A DNA stretch of 64,000 nucleotides from Paenibacillus sp. PL91 (GTDB lineage Bacteria > Bacillota > Bacilli > Paenibacillales > Paenibacillaceae): assembly GCF_012935325.2 (NCBI RefSeq), contig NZ_JABBYG020000001.1:806001-870000 (forward strand), in the 5' to 3' direction. Positions 41,786 to 49,763 of the stretch are shown piece after piece. Numbering within the stretch: the first letter of the stretch is position 1; each line of letters opens with the position of its first letter. The notes below the pieces were generated by a model, which did not search any database, was not told where the DNA came from, and saw only the letters and a program-made list of their open reading frames with translations. The translations under genes and the position numbers were made by a program.

Positions 41786-43414
41786 ATGCCAATAAGAGGA
41801 ATTAAGAAGCTGCAAGCGAAGCCGATTACGACAGGACCAAGCAAAACGCTGGATAAACACAAGGGTGAGCGAATAAGCGTCCACCTTGAGGATACGATTA
41901 CGTTTATTAAAGGTTTACTGGGGACGAATGAGGATTTGACGATCCGGCACTTCCATGTCTTTGGCCAGTTTCCGGCAGTAATCATTTATTTCTCCAATAT
42001 GATCAATCAGAATACGGTTAATTCAGATATAGTAAAACCGCTTATGTATACGCCCCCGCATTTGCTGGGACGAACGATAGAATTACCCGCGTTAAAGGAT
42101 GTTTTGATGAATGATGCCCTCTATCATAGCGAGAGTAAGCCGGAAGGTGTACTGACCGTACTCGTTGAGAGCATTTTGAAAGGCGAGACAGTCGTTGCCG
42201 TTGACGGTCTTGAAGAAGCCTTTTTAATTGGAACAAGAAATATCGACAAGCGGGCTATCGATCAACCTGCAACCGAACAGGTCATCAGAGGGCCGCGTGA
42301 AGGATTTATTGAGCCGCTCGGCACCAATATTTCGCTTATCCGATATCGTTTGCAATCGCCTGATTTGCGCGTACAGACGATGGAAATCGGACGAAGGACA
42401 AAATCAAAGGTCGCTATATGTTACATGGATGGCATTACAAGTCCTGAGCTATTGAAGGAAGTCAACAACCGCCTCTCCAAAATTGATATCGATGGCGTGA
42501 TTGACTCCGGCTATTTGGAGCAATTTATTGAGGATAACCAATATTCTCCGTTTCCTCAGGTTCAATATACGGAGCGGCCGGATAAGGTCGTTGCTAATTT
42601 ATTGGAGGGAAGAGTTTCCATCCTTGTTGACGGTTCACCGCTAGCATTAGTTGTGCCGACTGTGTTCAGCCAGTTCTACCAGACAGTAGAGGACTACACG
42701 GAACGATTCGTCTTAATGAGCTCAATTCGGATGGCGAGACTAATCGCTTTAATGTTCTCTTTAATCTTCCCATCGATATATGTATCGATCATTTCCTTCA
42801 ATCCCGAGCTCATTCCAACGGAATTCGCGGTTGCTGTAGCTGGCGGCAGGGCGGGAGTGCCTTTTCCTGCAGTTATTGAAGTTTTGATAATTGAAATATC
42901 GATGGAAATATTGCGGGAGGCGACGATCCGGCTGCCGCAGCAGGTCGGTGGCGCGCTTTCGATCGTCGGTGTTCTTGTAATCGGGCAAGCGGCAGTAGCT
43001 GCAGGATTTGCCAGCCCCATTACGATTGTCATCATTGCCCTTACAACAATCGGCTCATTTGCAACGCCGGCGTATAATGCAGCGCTTGCTCTGCGCTTGC
43101 TGCGGTTTCCGCTCATTATTATGGCAGGCACCTTTGGCCTGTACGGAGTAATGATTGGGCTGATTCTTATTGCCAATCATTTATTATCATTAAAGTCATT
43201 TGGCGTTCCGTATCTTAGCCCGCTTATTCCAGGAGATTTTCAAGGGATGAAGGATCTCCTTATAAGAGGACCGTTATGGTGGATGAACAAGAGACCATCT
43301 TTTCTGCAGCCAGAAGATTCAACGAAACTCGCTAAGTATACGCATGATGAGATGAAAAAAACAAAACAGAATGTGCTTGACCCAAAGAACGATAAGAATC
43401 AGCAGGAGGGTTAG
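41786..43414 (+). CDS. Spore germination receptor A subunit (GerA/GerKA family)
   Basis: 542 residues. Large N-terminal cytoplasmic domain (1-300; ISVHLEDTITFIKGLLG, EGFIEPLGTNISLIRYRL are family hallmarks) followed by five to six membrane helices with IEVLIIEISMEILREA and RLPQQVGGALSIVGVLVIGQ. With the B and C subunits downstream it forms a germinant receptor in the inner spore membrane. ATG 41786 is preferred; the TTG at 41771 has no ribosome-binding site. No forespore promoter could be picked out by eye. Confidence 0.95.
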   Translation: MPIRGIKKLQAKPITTGPSKTLDKHKGERISVHLEDTITFIKGLLGTNEDLTIRHFHVFGQFPAVIIYFSNMINQNTVNSDIVKPLMYTPPHLLGRTIELPALKDVLMNDALYHSESKPEGVLTVLVESILKGETVVAVDGLEEAFLIGTRNIDKRAIDQPATEQVIRGPREGFIEPLGTNISLIRYRLQSPDLRVQTMEIGRRTKSKVAICYMDGITSPELLKEVNNRLSKIDIDGVIDSGYLEQFIEDNQYSPFPQVQYTERPDKVVANLLEGRVSILVDGSPLALVVPTVFSQFYQTVEDYTERFVLMSSIRMARLIALMFSLIFPSIYVSIISFNPELIPTEFAVAVAGGRAGVPFPAVIEVLIIEISMEILREATIRLPQQVGGALSIVGVLVIGQAAVAAGFASPITIVIIALTTIGSFATPAYNAALALRLLRFPLIIMAGTFGLYGVMIGLILIANHLLSLKSFGVPYLSPLIPGDFQGMKDLLIRGPLWWMNKRPSFLQPEDSTKLAKYTHDEMKKTKQNVLDPKNDKNQQEG

Positions 43415-43420
43415 ATAACC

Positions 43421-44539
43421 ATGGAGTCACGCCAGATTACCGTTATGCAAGCCGCGGCCATACTAGTAAGCACGATAATCGGGGTTGGCGTGCTCGCCAT
43501 GCCCCTATTTGCTGTACAAGCAGCCGATTCCGGAGCTCCGCTGGTTACCATGCTCGGTACACTGCTTGCCTTTGTTGGATTAATGCTAATTACGTGGCTA
43601 GGGATGCGATTCCCTGATGAATCAATCATTCAATACAGTGAGAATATTATTGGAAAAGGACTTGCCTGGATAGGAAGTGTCCTCATCATCGTCTTCTTTT
43701 CTGTGCTAACCTCTCTAATCGCTCGCGAATTCGGTGAAGTAGTTGTTACATCCGTATTAAGATCAACGCCTGTAGAAGTTACGGTAATTGTCATGCTGCT
43801 GCTTTCTGCTATTTCTACTCGAAACGGAATTACGACATTTGCTTATATCCATACTTTTTATTTTCCTTTGCTCTTGGTCCCAGTACTGTTGATTGTCGCA
43901 CTATCCATGAAAAATGCCGAAGTTATCAATCTGTTGCCCATTTGGGGAAACGAACAAAAAGGAATGCTAAAAGGTACGCTAACAATAGCCGCTCTATTCC
44001 AAGGGTCATTTATATTAACGGCCGTCATACCGGCAATGAAAAAGCCTGAGAAGGCCATGAAGGCAAGCGTGTGGGGAATGCTCATTGCAGGGGGATTGTA
44101 TTTTGTTATTGTTATCGCAGCGGTCAGCGTGTTTGGCGCTGAAGAAATCAAGCAGCTGCTTTGGCCGACGTTAGAATTAGCTAAAGCGACGTCATTGCCA
44201 GCCAATATACTGGAACGCCTTGATGCTGCGTTTCTAGCTGTATGGGTAACGGCCGTATTTACGACACTGTTCTCCAGTTATTTCCTTACGATATATTCAA
44301 TAAGTAAGCTGTTTCGTTTGAAAGAACATAAATTATTTTCATATTTTCTGTTACCCATTGTATTTGTGATGGCGATGCTGCCTCAAAACATTGTTCAAAT
44401 GTATGAAATCATTGAAAATGTCGGACGTTTCGGATTGTACATTACGATCGGCTATCCTGGTCTGTTGCTAATGATTTCTATCCTTCGCAAGAAGAGAGGT
44501 AATCGTGTTGGGGATAAAAAAGTGGATCAAAACGGTTAA
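43421..44539 (+). CDS. Spore germination receptor B subunit (GerB family permease)
   Basis: 372 residues, ten predicted membrane helices, amino-acid-permease-like. GerB features: VMQAAAILVSTIIGVGVLAMP at the start and WLGMRFPDESIIQYSENIIG after the second helix. The B subunit is thought to bind the germinant. GGAGGG precedes the ATG, 6 bp after the A subunit stop. The C-subunit start lies inside its 3' end. Confidence 0.95.
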   Translation: MESRQITVMQAAAILVSTIIGVGVLAMPLFAVQAADSGAPLVTMLGTLLAFVGLMLITWLGMRFPDESIIQYSENIIGKGLAWIGSVLIIVFFSVLTSLIAREFGEVVVTSVLRSTPVEVTVIVMLLLSAISTRNGITTFAYIHTFYFPLLLVPVLLIVALSMKNAEVINLLPIWGNEQKGMLKGTLTIAALFQGSFILTAVIPAMKKPEKAMKASVWGMLIAGGLYFVIVIAAVSVFGAEEIKQLLWPTLELAKATSLPANILERLDAAFLAVWVTAVFTTLFSSYFLTIYSISKLFRLKEHKLFSYFLLPIVFVMAMLPQNIVQMYEIIENVGRFGLYITIGYPGLLLMISILRKKRGNRVGDKKVDQNG

Positions 44540-45746
44540 ATGGCTGTGCTGCATTTTGATTCTCATTCCGTTGTTGACAGGCTGTTGGGATCGACTTGAA
44601 ATCGAAGAGCGAGCAGTCGTATTGGGTGTGTCCATTGACGCAGTAGACCCTGAAGAAGTTGAAGATGCAAGTGAAGAGGTTTCTCATGTAAGCGGTACAA
44701 TTCCATCTCCGAAAAAAGGAAGCGTACGCGTAGCCGTACAAATTGCCCTCCCAGGCAGAATTCCGCTCGGACCTGGCGAAAGCGGAGGCGGGAGAGGTTC
44801 ATCGGAGGAAACCGTATGGGTTATTGATGTAGTCGGCCAAAGCATCGATGACGCGTTCATGATTTTACAGCAGCAGATATCCAGCAGACTTTTTTTTGGT
44901 CATCTCCGCGTAATTGTTGTTTCCGAAGCAATGGCGAAAAGGGGACTGGAAAATGTAAACGATTATTTCCGTCGTAATCCTGAAGTGCGTAGAATGGCAT
45001 GGTTGATGATTTCCAAAGGGAATGCTTATCGGTTGATGAAGGCGGCGCCTCAGCTTGAACGGGTACCTACGCTTTATTTAATGTCAACGCTTGATGAAGG
45101 GATTAGAATGGGGAAGTTTCCTAAAGACTATATCGGTATATTTTGGAGTAATTTATCGAAGAAAGGACAAGAAGGTTTCCTTCCTTATGTTGAGATCAAA
45201 AAGGAACAAAATGTCGAAATCAAAGGTCTAGCTTATTTCGTTGGCGAACGAATGGTAGGCGTAACGAAGCCTCTTGAAATAGCGGGATACTTGGCAATTA
45301 AAGGGGTAAATCCAGCTGGCTATCGCGTATTCATTCAACTGGATGGAGGTCAAGATACCGTTATGACTAATGCTACACATCGTAAAGCAAAAATTGACTT
45401 TCAAATAAAGGACAATATTCCGCATTTCAAAATAAGAATTGCAGTTGAACTTAATCTAGAGGAAAAGCTGAGCGAGAAAATCCAAATTAATAACACGGAT
45501 ACTTTGAAATTAATTGAACAAAAACAGGAGGAGGCGTCCGTTGAATTTTATTCTAATGTTATAAAGAAGACACAAGCAAAAGGTTCGGACATATTCGGCT
45601 TCGGTGAATTAGTCAGGGCCAAGAAGCCTCGTTATTGGAATCAACACATCAAAACGACTGAGGGATGGCGCAGCATGTATAAGAACAGTAAGTTTGAAGT
45701 TCAAGTATCGATGAGAGTGCGGCGGATTGGGATGAAAGCCCAGTAG
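44505..45746 (+). CDS. Spore germination receptor C subunit (GerC lipoprotein)
   Basis: 413 residues. Signal peptide with lipobox LLTGC followed by WDRLEIEERAVVLGVSID, the GerC N-terminal signature. The three-domain outer part contains VGQSIDDAFMILQQQISSRLFFGHL and the C-terminal FYSNVIKKTQAKGSDIFGFGEL. Start is GTG 44505 or TTG 44508 after GAGAGGT, overlapping the B gene by about 35 bases. A 25-residue acidic insert (DPEEVEDASEEVS) follows domain 1 strand 1. Confidence 0.95.
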   Translation: MLGIKKWIKTVKWLCCILILIPLLTGCWDRLEIEERAVVLGVSIDAVDPEEVEDASEEVSHVSGTIPSPKKGSVRVAVQIALPGRIPLGPGESGGGRGSSEETVWVIDVVGQSIDDAFMILQQQISSRLFFGHLRVIVVSEAMAKRGLENVNDYFRRNPEVRRMAWLMISKGNAYRLMKAAPQLERVPTLYLMSTLDEGIRMGKFPKDYIGIFWSNLSKKGQEGFLPYVEIKKEQNVEIKGLAYFVGERMVGVTKPLEIAGYLAIKGVNPAGYRVFIQLDGGQDTVMTNATHRKAKIDFQIKDNIPHFKIRIAVELNLEEKLSEKIQINNTDTLKLIEQKQEEASVEFYSNVIKKTQAKGSDIFGFGELVRAKKPRYWNQHIKTTEGWRSMYKNSKFEVQVSMRVRRIGMKAQ

Positions 45747-45781
45747 CTGGAGGGCAATAGAACTTGTTGGGGGATTAGTAT

Positions 45782-45985
45782 ATGATTGGCGAAGGCTATA
45801 CGATAAGTTATCTCAATTATGCTATATTTCTATGGATCATTAGCGGTTTGCTCATCCTGCTAATCGATGTAAAACAATTTAAATTAGTCGGACTTAGCAA
45901 GGAGCACAAAGTATCCCGATTTATCGGCTGGTTTAATCTAATCATCGGGATCCTTTTGATTTTATTTGAGCTGGTGCTGCAATAA
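45782..45985 (+). CDS. Small two-helix membrane protein, CLC_0170 family
   Basis: 67 residues: two hydrophobic helices (IFLWIISGLLILLIDV and FNLIIGILLILFELV) joined by a charged loop. Proteins of this kind often end ger operons in Firmicutes, comparable in position to GerD-receptor accessory D subunits. TTGGGGG precedes the ATG. Its role is likely to modulate the receptor, by inference from position. Confidence 0.8.
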   Translation: MIGEGYTISYLNYAIFLWIISGLLILLIDVKQFKLVGLSKEHKVSRFIGWFNLIIGILLILFELVLQ

Positions 45986-46030
45986 AAAATATGATCTGTC
46001 ATAATGTAATGAAAAAAGGAGGAATGCTCG

Positions 46031-46789
46031 ATGAATGATACGATTCAAACGCTGTTAGACCACCGCTCTATTCGCTCTTACACGGACAAGCCGCTTACGA
46101 ATGAACAAATACAGCTCATTGTCCAAAGCGCGCAAGCGGCAGCCACATCGAGCTATGTCCAAGCATACACCATTATCGGCATCAAGGATGCAACGAAAAA
46201 GGAGAAGCTGGCAGAGCTTTCGGGAAACCAATCGTATGTTGCCAAAAACGGGCATTTCTTTGTGTTTTGCCTAGACCTGCATCGCTTGGAATTGTCCGCT
46301 GAGCTGGAAGGCGCTACTGTCGAGCAAATCGAACAAACACTGAATTCCACCGAAATGTTCATGATCGGGGTTATCGATACGGCACTGGCCGCGCAAAATG
46401 CTGCGATAGCCGCTGAATCAATGGGTCTTGGCATCTGCTACATTGGAGGGCTGCGAAATAAGCTGGACGATGTTTCCGAGCTGCTTCAGACGCCAAACCG
46501 AGTGATCCCGCTCTTCGGACTTAGCGTCGGTCATCCTGCGAATCGTTCTGACCTGAAACCAAGATTGCCGCTTGCGAGCGTCTATCATGAGGATGGATAT
46601 AATCAAGATAAAGAACAGCTGTTCGAACAATTACGTGACTACGATCAAGAAATATCTAATTACTATTCGGTGCGAACGAATGGAGCGCGCAAGGATCGCT
46701 GGACAGAGGCAATGACGAAGCTGCTTCAAAATCCGAAAAGGCTATACATAAAAAGATTTTTAAACGATAAAAAATTACCCTTAGATTAA
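46031..46789 (+). CDS. nfsA: NADPH-dependent FMN nitroreductase, NfsA-type
   Basis: 252 residues. LLDHRSIRSYTDKPL is the FMN phosphate-binding N-terminus; AAQAAATSSYVQAYTIIG, DTALAAQNAAIAAESMGLGICYIGGLR and LFGLSVGHPA are typical of the NfsA/FRP group. It reduces nitroaromatics and quinones with NADPH. The gene ends inside a terminator stem that separates it from the convergent nitrate transporter. Confidence 0.9.
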   Translation: MNDTIQTLLDHRSIRSYTDKPLTNEQIQLIVQSAQAAATSSYVQAYTIIGIKDATKKEKLAELSGNQSYVAKNGHFFVFCLDLHRLELSAELEGATVEQIEQTLNSTEMFMIGVIDTALAAQNAAIAAESMGLGICYIGGLRNKLDDVSELLQTPNRVIPLFGLSVGHPANRSDLKPRLPLASVYHEDGYNQDKEQLFEQLRDYDQEISNYYSVRTNGARKDRWTEAMTKLLQNPKRLYIKRFLNDKKLPLD

Positions 46790-46816
46790 GCACAGCAGCT
46801 TCGTCTAAGGGTATTT
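46776..46816. terminator. Bidirectional terminator overlapping the nfsA stop
   Basis: TACCCTTAGA (46776-46785) pairs with TCTAAGGGTA (46804-46813), then TTT; an A-run lies on the other side. Confidence 0.8.
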
Positions 46817-46841
46817 GGCTTGTCTATTCGATTACTAGCAG

Positions 46842-48083
46842 CTACACGTTAACTTGAGTGGTGTCTGTGATCACATCGATGCGTGCTTTGCCGCCCTTTT
46901 CCATCCATTTATTTTTCCACTTGGTTTGCATGACCGTCAATAAAACGAGCGAGCACAGTGTCACTAAGCTTAGGATGAGGAAACCGGACGTGTATGAGCC
47001 AGTTGATTGATAAAGCTTTCCGAGAATAAGAGGGAGTGCGTAGCCGCCTAAGCCCCCGGCAGCTCCGATAATGCCAGTCATGAGACCCAGTTCATTGCCA
47101 AAGCGCTGCGGTACAAGCTGGAACACGGATCCGTTGCCTGCGCCAAGACACATCATTCCGATGAAGAGCAAGGTGATGACGACCGGGAGTGCTGGCAAGG
47201 AAGCTACTGCTGCAAGCATTAAGCCCGCGCCGCCGTAAAGGATGGTCAGCATTCGCGCGCCGCCAATCTTGTCTGAAAGATATCCGCCGACGGGTCTAAA
47301 GAAGCTGCCAGCAATAACACAGAAGGTTGTGAAGTCAGCAGCCCTTACTGGCGATAAGCCATACTGCGTATTAAAGAAGATGGTTAAATAATTGGAGAGA
47401 CCGACGAATCCGCCAAAGGTTACGCAATAGAAGGCACAAAATACCCATGCATCGCCTTGTTTTAAAATTTGCGCATATTGCGAAAGCTTCTTAGGCGCAG
47501 GACGGTTTGGACTATTTTTGGCGAAGATTGTAAAAATAATAAAGACGATAACGATCGGAATAATCGCAAGTCCAAATACCAGTTCCCAACTTCCATAATG
47601 CTGTGCCAAGCGGTTAGCGAACAAAGTAGAGATGACGGTACCGCTATTGCCTGCCCCGGCTATCCCCATTGCAAGGCCTTGATGTTCCTTGGAATACCAC
47701 TGGCTTGCTAGCGGCAAGGCTGCTGCGAACGAAGCTCCGGCAACGCCGAGCAGAAGAGCTACTACATAAAGTTGATCAAGGGAATCTACGAATTGCCAGC
47801 CCATGATTAATGGAATAAGTGTAAATAGCATCCCGAATTGTGCCGTTCGTTTCGGTCCGATATAGTCTGTCATGAAACCTAACACTAATCTTAATATCGA
47901 ACCTCCTAATATAGGAAGTGCAACAAGATTTGCTTTTTGAACGGGGTCCATTGGATAATCGGCCGCAATAATTACACTTAAAGGGCCGATCAACACCCAA
48001 ATCATAAAACTCATGTCAAAATACAAAAATGCGCTGAACAAGGTGGGCTTGTGCCCGCTTTGCCAAAATCCTTTTCTCTCCAT
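46842..48083 (-). CDS. nasA: Nitrate/nitrite MFS transporter (NarK/NasA family)
   Basis: 413 residues, 12 predicted membrane helices. Nitrate signatures GLAMGIAGAGNSGTVISTLF (helix 5) and LGAGNGSVFQLVPQRF (helix 10) are both present, as are GSILRLVLGFMTDYIGPKR and FRPVGGYLSDKIGG. GGGAGAG precedes the chosen ATG; the frame to 48128 is an extension without a site. It is divergent from moeA-nasB-nasC and shares their regulatory region, so nitrate uptake for assimilation is the likely role. Confidence 0.93.
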   Translation of the reverse strand: MERKGFWQSGHKPTLFSAFLYFDMSFMIWVLIGPLSVIIAADYPMDPVQKANLVALPILGGSILRLVLGFMTDYIGPKRTAQFGMLFTLIPLIMGWQFVDSLDQLYVVALLLGVAGASFAAALPLASQWYSKEHQGLAMGIAGAGNSGTVISTLFANRLAQHYGSWELVFGLAIIPIVIVFIIFTIFAKNSPNRPAPKKLSQYAQILKQGDAWVFCAFYCVTFGGFVGLSNYLTIFFNTQYGLSPVRAADFTTFCVIAGSFFRPVGGYLSDKIGGARMLTILYGGAGLMLAAVASLPALPVVITLLFIGMMCLGAGNGSVFQLVPQRFGNELGLMTGIIGAAGGLGGYALPLILGKLYQSTGSYTSGFLILSLVTLCSLVLLTVMQTKWKNKWMEKGGKARIDVITDTTQVNV

Positions 48084-48115
48084 CCCAATCTCTCCCTTTT
48101 CTATTGTAATCAACC

Positions 48116-48186
48116 TAAAAAGCCGCAATCCGTCCTTGTAAAGGAACGAAAAGCGGCTTCATTGCCATGGCGGCACATCATTGTGC
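48116..48186 (-). promoter_or_regulatory. ANTAR-target-like antiterminator leader upstream of nasA
   Basis: Read on the minus strand: hairpin 1 GCAC-AATGAT-GTGC (48186-48173), a 6-base linker, hairpin 2 GGC-AATGAA-GCC (48166-48155), then a terminator whose 5' arm AAGCCGC (48159-48153) includes the GCC of hairpin 2 and pairs with GCGGCTT before a T-run at 48120-48117. Both hexaloops have A at position 1 and G at position 4, the recognition rule of ANTAR-domain antiterminators. Hairpin 2 and terminator are mutually exclusive. Confidence 0.8.
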
Positions 48187-48230
48187 GACCTCTTATTATA
48201 TGGTTCACAAACATTGTGATCCCAACTCGA

Positions 48231-48259
48231 ATTATAGATTCACGTAATGTGTATGTCAA
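48231..48259 (-). promoter_or_regulatory. nasA promoter
   Basis: On the minus strand TTGACA (48259-48254), 17-bp spacer, TATAAT (48236-48231): a consensus sigma-A promoter. Its -35 lies inside the GlnR/TnrA-like box. Confidence 0.88.
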
Positions 48260-48270
48260 TATATATCACA
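48254..48270. promoter_or_regulatory. GlnR/TnrA-type box at the nasA promoter
   Basis: TGTCA-ATATATA-TCACA is a perfect match to TGTNA-N7-TNACA. It overlaps the nasA -35 element. Confidence 0.8.
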
Positions 48271-48303
48271 CAAAATTTTTTTACCGTGAAATTACAAAGT
48301 GTG

Positions 48304-48320
48304 CGTTATATATATTGACA
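48304..48320. promoter_or_regulatory. GlnR/TnrA-type box at the moeA-nasBC promoter
   Basis: CGTTA-TATATAT-TGACA matches TGTNA-N7-TNACA with one mismatch (first T is C). It overlaps the -35 of the rightward promoter and mirrors the box at 48254; the shared arms ATGTCAATATATAT and ATATATATTGACAT make a large inverted repeat. Confidence 0.7.
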
Positions 48321-48343
48321 TGTAAATCAACATGAACTAATCT
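48315..48343 (+). promoter_or_regulatory. moeA-nasB-nasC promoter
   Basis: TTGACA (48315-48320), 17-bp spacer, TAATCT (48338-48343), just ahead of the structured leader. Confidence 0.75.
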
Positions 48344-48363
48344 ATACATAATAGAATGAGTAC

Positions 48364-48429
48364 AGCACAGTGGCGTGCTAACTCTTGCGGCAATGATGCC
48401 TTTTCCCTGTATGCGGGAAAGGGCTTTTT
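48364..48429 (+). promoter_or_regulatory. ANTAR-target-like antiterminator leader upstream of moeA
   Basis: Hairpin 1 AGCAC-AGTGGC-GTGCT (48364-48379), a 9-base linker, hairpin 2 GGC-AATGAT-GCC (48389-48400), then terminator GCCTTTTCCC (48398-48407) paired with GGGAAAGGGC (48415-48424) and TTTTT. The GCC of hairpin 2 is the start of the terminator stem, so only one can form. Hexaloops again read A--G--. The same architecture occurs on the divergent transcript. Confidence 0.8.
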
Positions 48430-48469
48430 ATGTTCATTTTTACTCAAATCATTCGCTGGAGGGGATAAC

Positions 48470-49735
48470 ATGTCGGTCTTGAATCCTGTTCAACCGCTTA
48501 CAGCGTCCGTTTCGATAGCTGTAATGAAAATGACAAGAGAAATGAAGGAGCCAATAATTGAAACGGTTTCGTTAGAGGATAGTTTATCCAGAATTTTGGC
48601 TCATGACTTTGAGGGGCCGTTCGCCTTGCCGCCTTTCCGCAGGGCTGCGATGGATGGATACGCCATTTATGCCGCTTCTTCGTCAGGCGCAACCAAGGAA
48701 CGGCCTGTGCTATTGCAGGTCAGGGGAGAAATTCGATCGGGTCAACCGGTGAGAAATAACGTAATGGAGCCGGAATTGATGACAGCGGTTCGCATTTTTA
48801 CAGGAGCGCCCGTTCCGGCTGGTTATGATGCAATTGTCATGCAGGAAGCCGTGAGGGAACGACTTGATTTGCGAGGTATTCCTTCTATACAAATTGACCG
48901 AGCTTATCCTATTGGCCAGCATATTGCCGAGAAGGGTGAGGATGTGCCGCAGGGAATGAAGGTACTGTACCGTGGAACGGCTATCCATGCGAAGGAAATC
49001 GCTATTCTTGCCTCTTTTGGGCAAACCGAAGTACAGGTATTCAAAAAGCCTGTCGTTACAATCATTCCTGTGGGGGACGAATTAGCATTGCCTGGCGAGA
49101 GCTTGCTATCCGGTAAAATTTTTGACGCGAACAGCTTCATGGTAAGTGCCAGGCTACGCGAGCTGGGCGCGGAAGTCATTCGAAGGGCGCCAATTCCCGA
49201 TTGCCAGAAAACGATAGAAGCTTCGATTAAAGCAGCAATGGAGCAATCAGATCTCGTAGTAACAACGGGAGGCGTCTCAGTTGGCGATTATGACTTTGTG
49301 AAGCTGGCCGCAGAGAGCGTTGGCGGAGAGCCCTTGTTTACTAAAGTAGTCATGCGCCCAGGAACGCCAACATCAGCCTATCGCTTTGGCTCCAAGCTGC
49401 TGATCTGCTTATCCGGCAATCCATCCGCTTGCTTCGCAGGTGTCGAGCTGCTGCTTCGTCCTACTATATTGAAGGCAGCCGGAAGAAATGATTACAGATC
49501 TGAGTGGATGGAGGGGCGATTAATCGATTCCATAGCCAAACCTTCGCCTTATCCAAGATACGCGAGAGCTTTTGTCTACCGTGCTGATAAGGAGTGGATG
49601 ATAGAGCCGCTGCGCCATGATAAATCCGGTAATGTGGCAGCATTCGCTAGGGCGAATGCTATCGTGCAAATACCAGCAGGAGGGGCGGGCGCCTCAATGG
49701 GGCAGGAGGTTCGGTTCGTATCGTTAACGAGCTAG
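48470..49735 (+). CDS. moeA: Molybdopterin molybdenumtransferase
   Basis: 421 residues from the ATG after GGAGGGG; the frame to 48356 runs through the leader RNA and is not translated. Inserts molybdate into adenylated molybdopterin. Family motifs: PPFRRAAMDGYAI, IFTGAPVPAGYDAIVMQE, EKGEDV, IIPVGDELA, VTTGGVSVGDYDFVK, RPGTPTSAYRFG and CLSGNPSACFAG. Placed first in the nitrate-assimilation operon, it supplies cofactor to NasC. The rest of the Moco pathway is not in the window. Confidence 0.95.
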   Translation: MSVLNPVQPLTASVSIAVMKMTREMKEPIIETVSLEDSLSRILAHDFEGPFALPPFRRAAMDGYAIYAASSSGATKERPVLLQVRGEIRSGQPVRNNVMEPELMTAVRIFTGAPVPAGYDAIVMQEAVRERLDLRGIPSIQIDRAYPIGQHIAEKGEDVPQGMKVLYRGTAIHAKEIAILASFGQTEVQVFKKPVVTIIPVGDELALPGESLLSGKIFDANSFMVSARLRELGAEVIRRAPIPDCQKTIEASIKAAMEQSDLVVTTGGVSVGDYDFVKLAAESVGGEPLFTKVVMRPGTPTSAYRFGSKLLICLSGNPSACFAGVELLLRPTILKAAGRNDYRSEWMEGRLIDSIAKPSPYPRYARAFVYRADKEWMIEPLRHDKSGNVAAFARANAIVQIPAGGAGASMGQEVRFVSLTS

Positions 49736-49763
49736 GAAATTGCAAGAGTGGATGTGAACATAG

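Noticed and set aside
48356..48469. Longer moeA frame beginning at 48356
   Set aside because: It translates through the leader hairpins and terminator and has no ribosome-binding site; ATG 48470 with GGAGGGG fits MoeA length.
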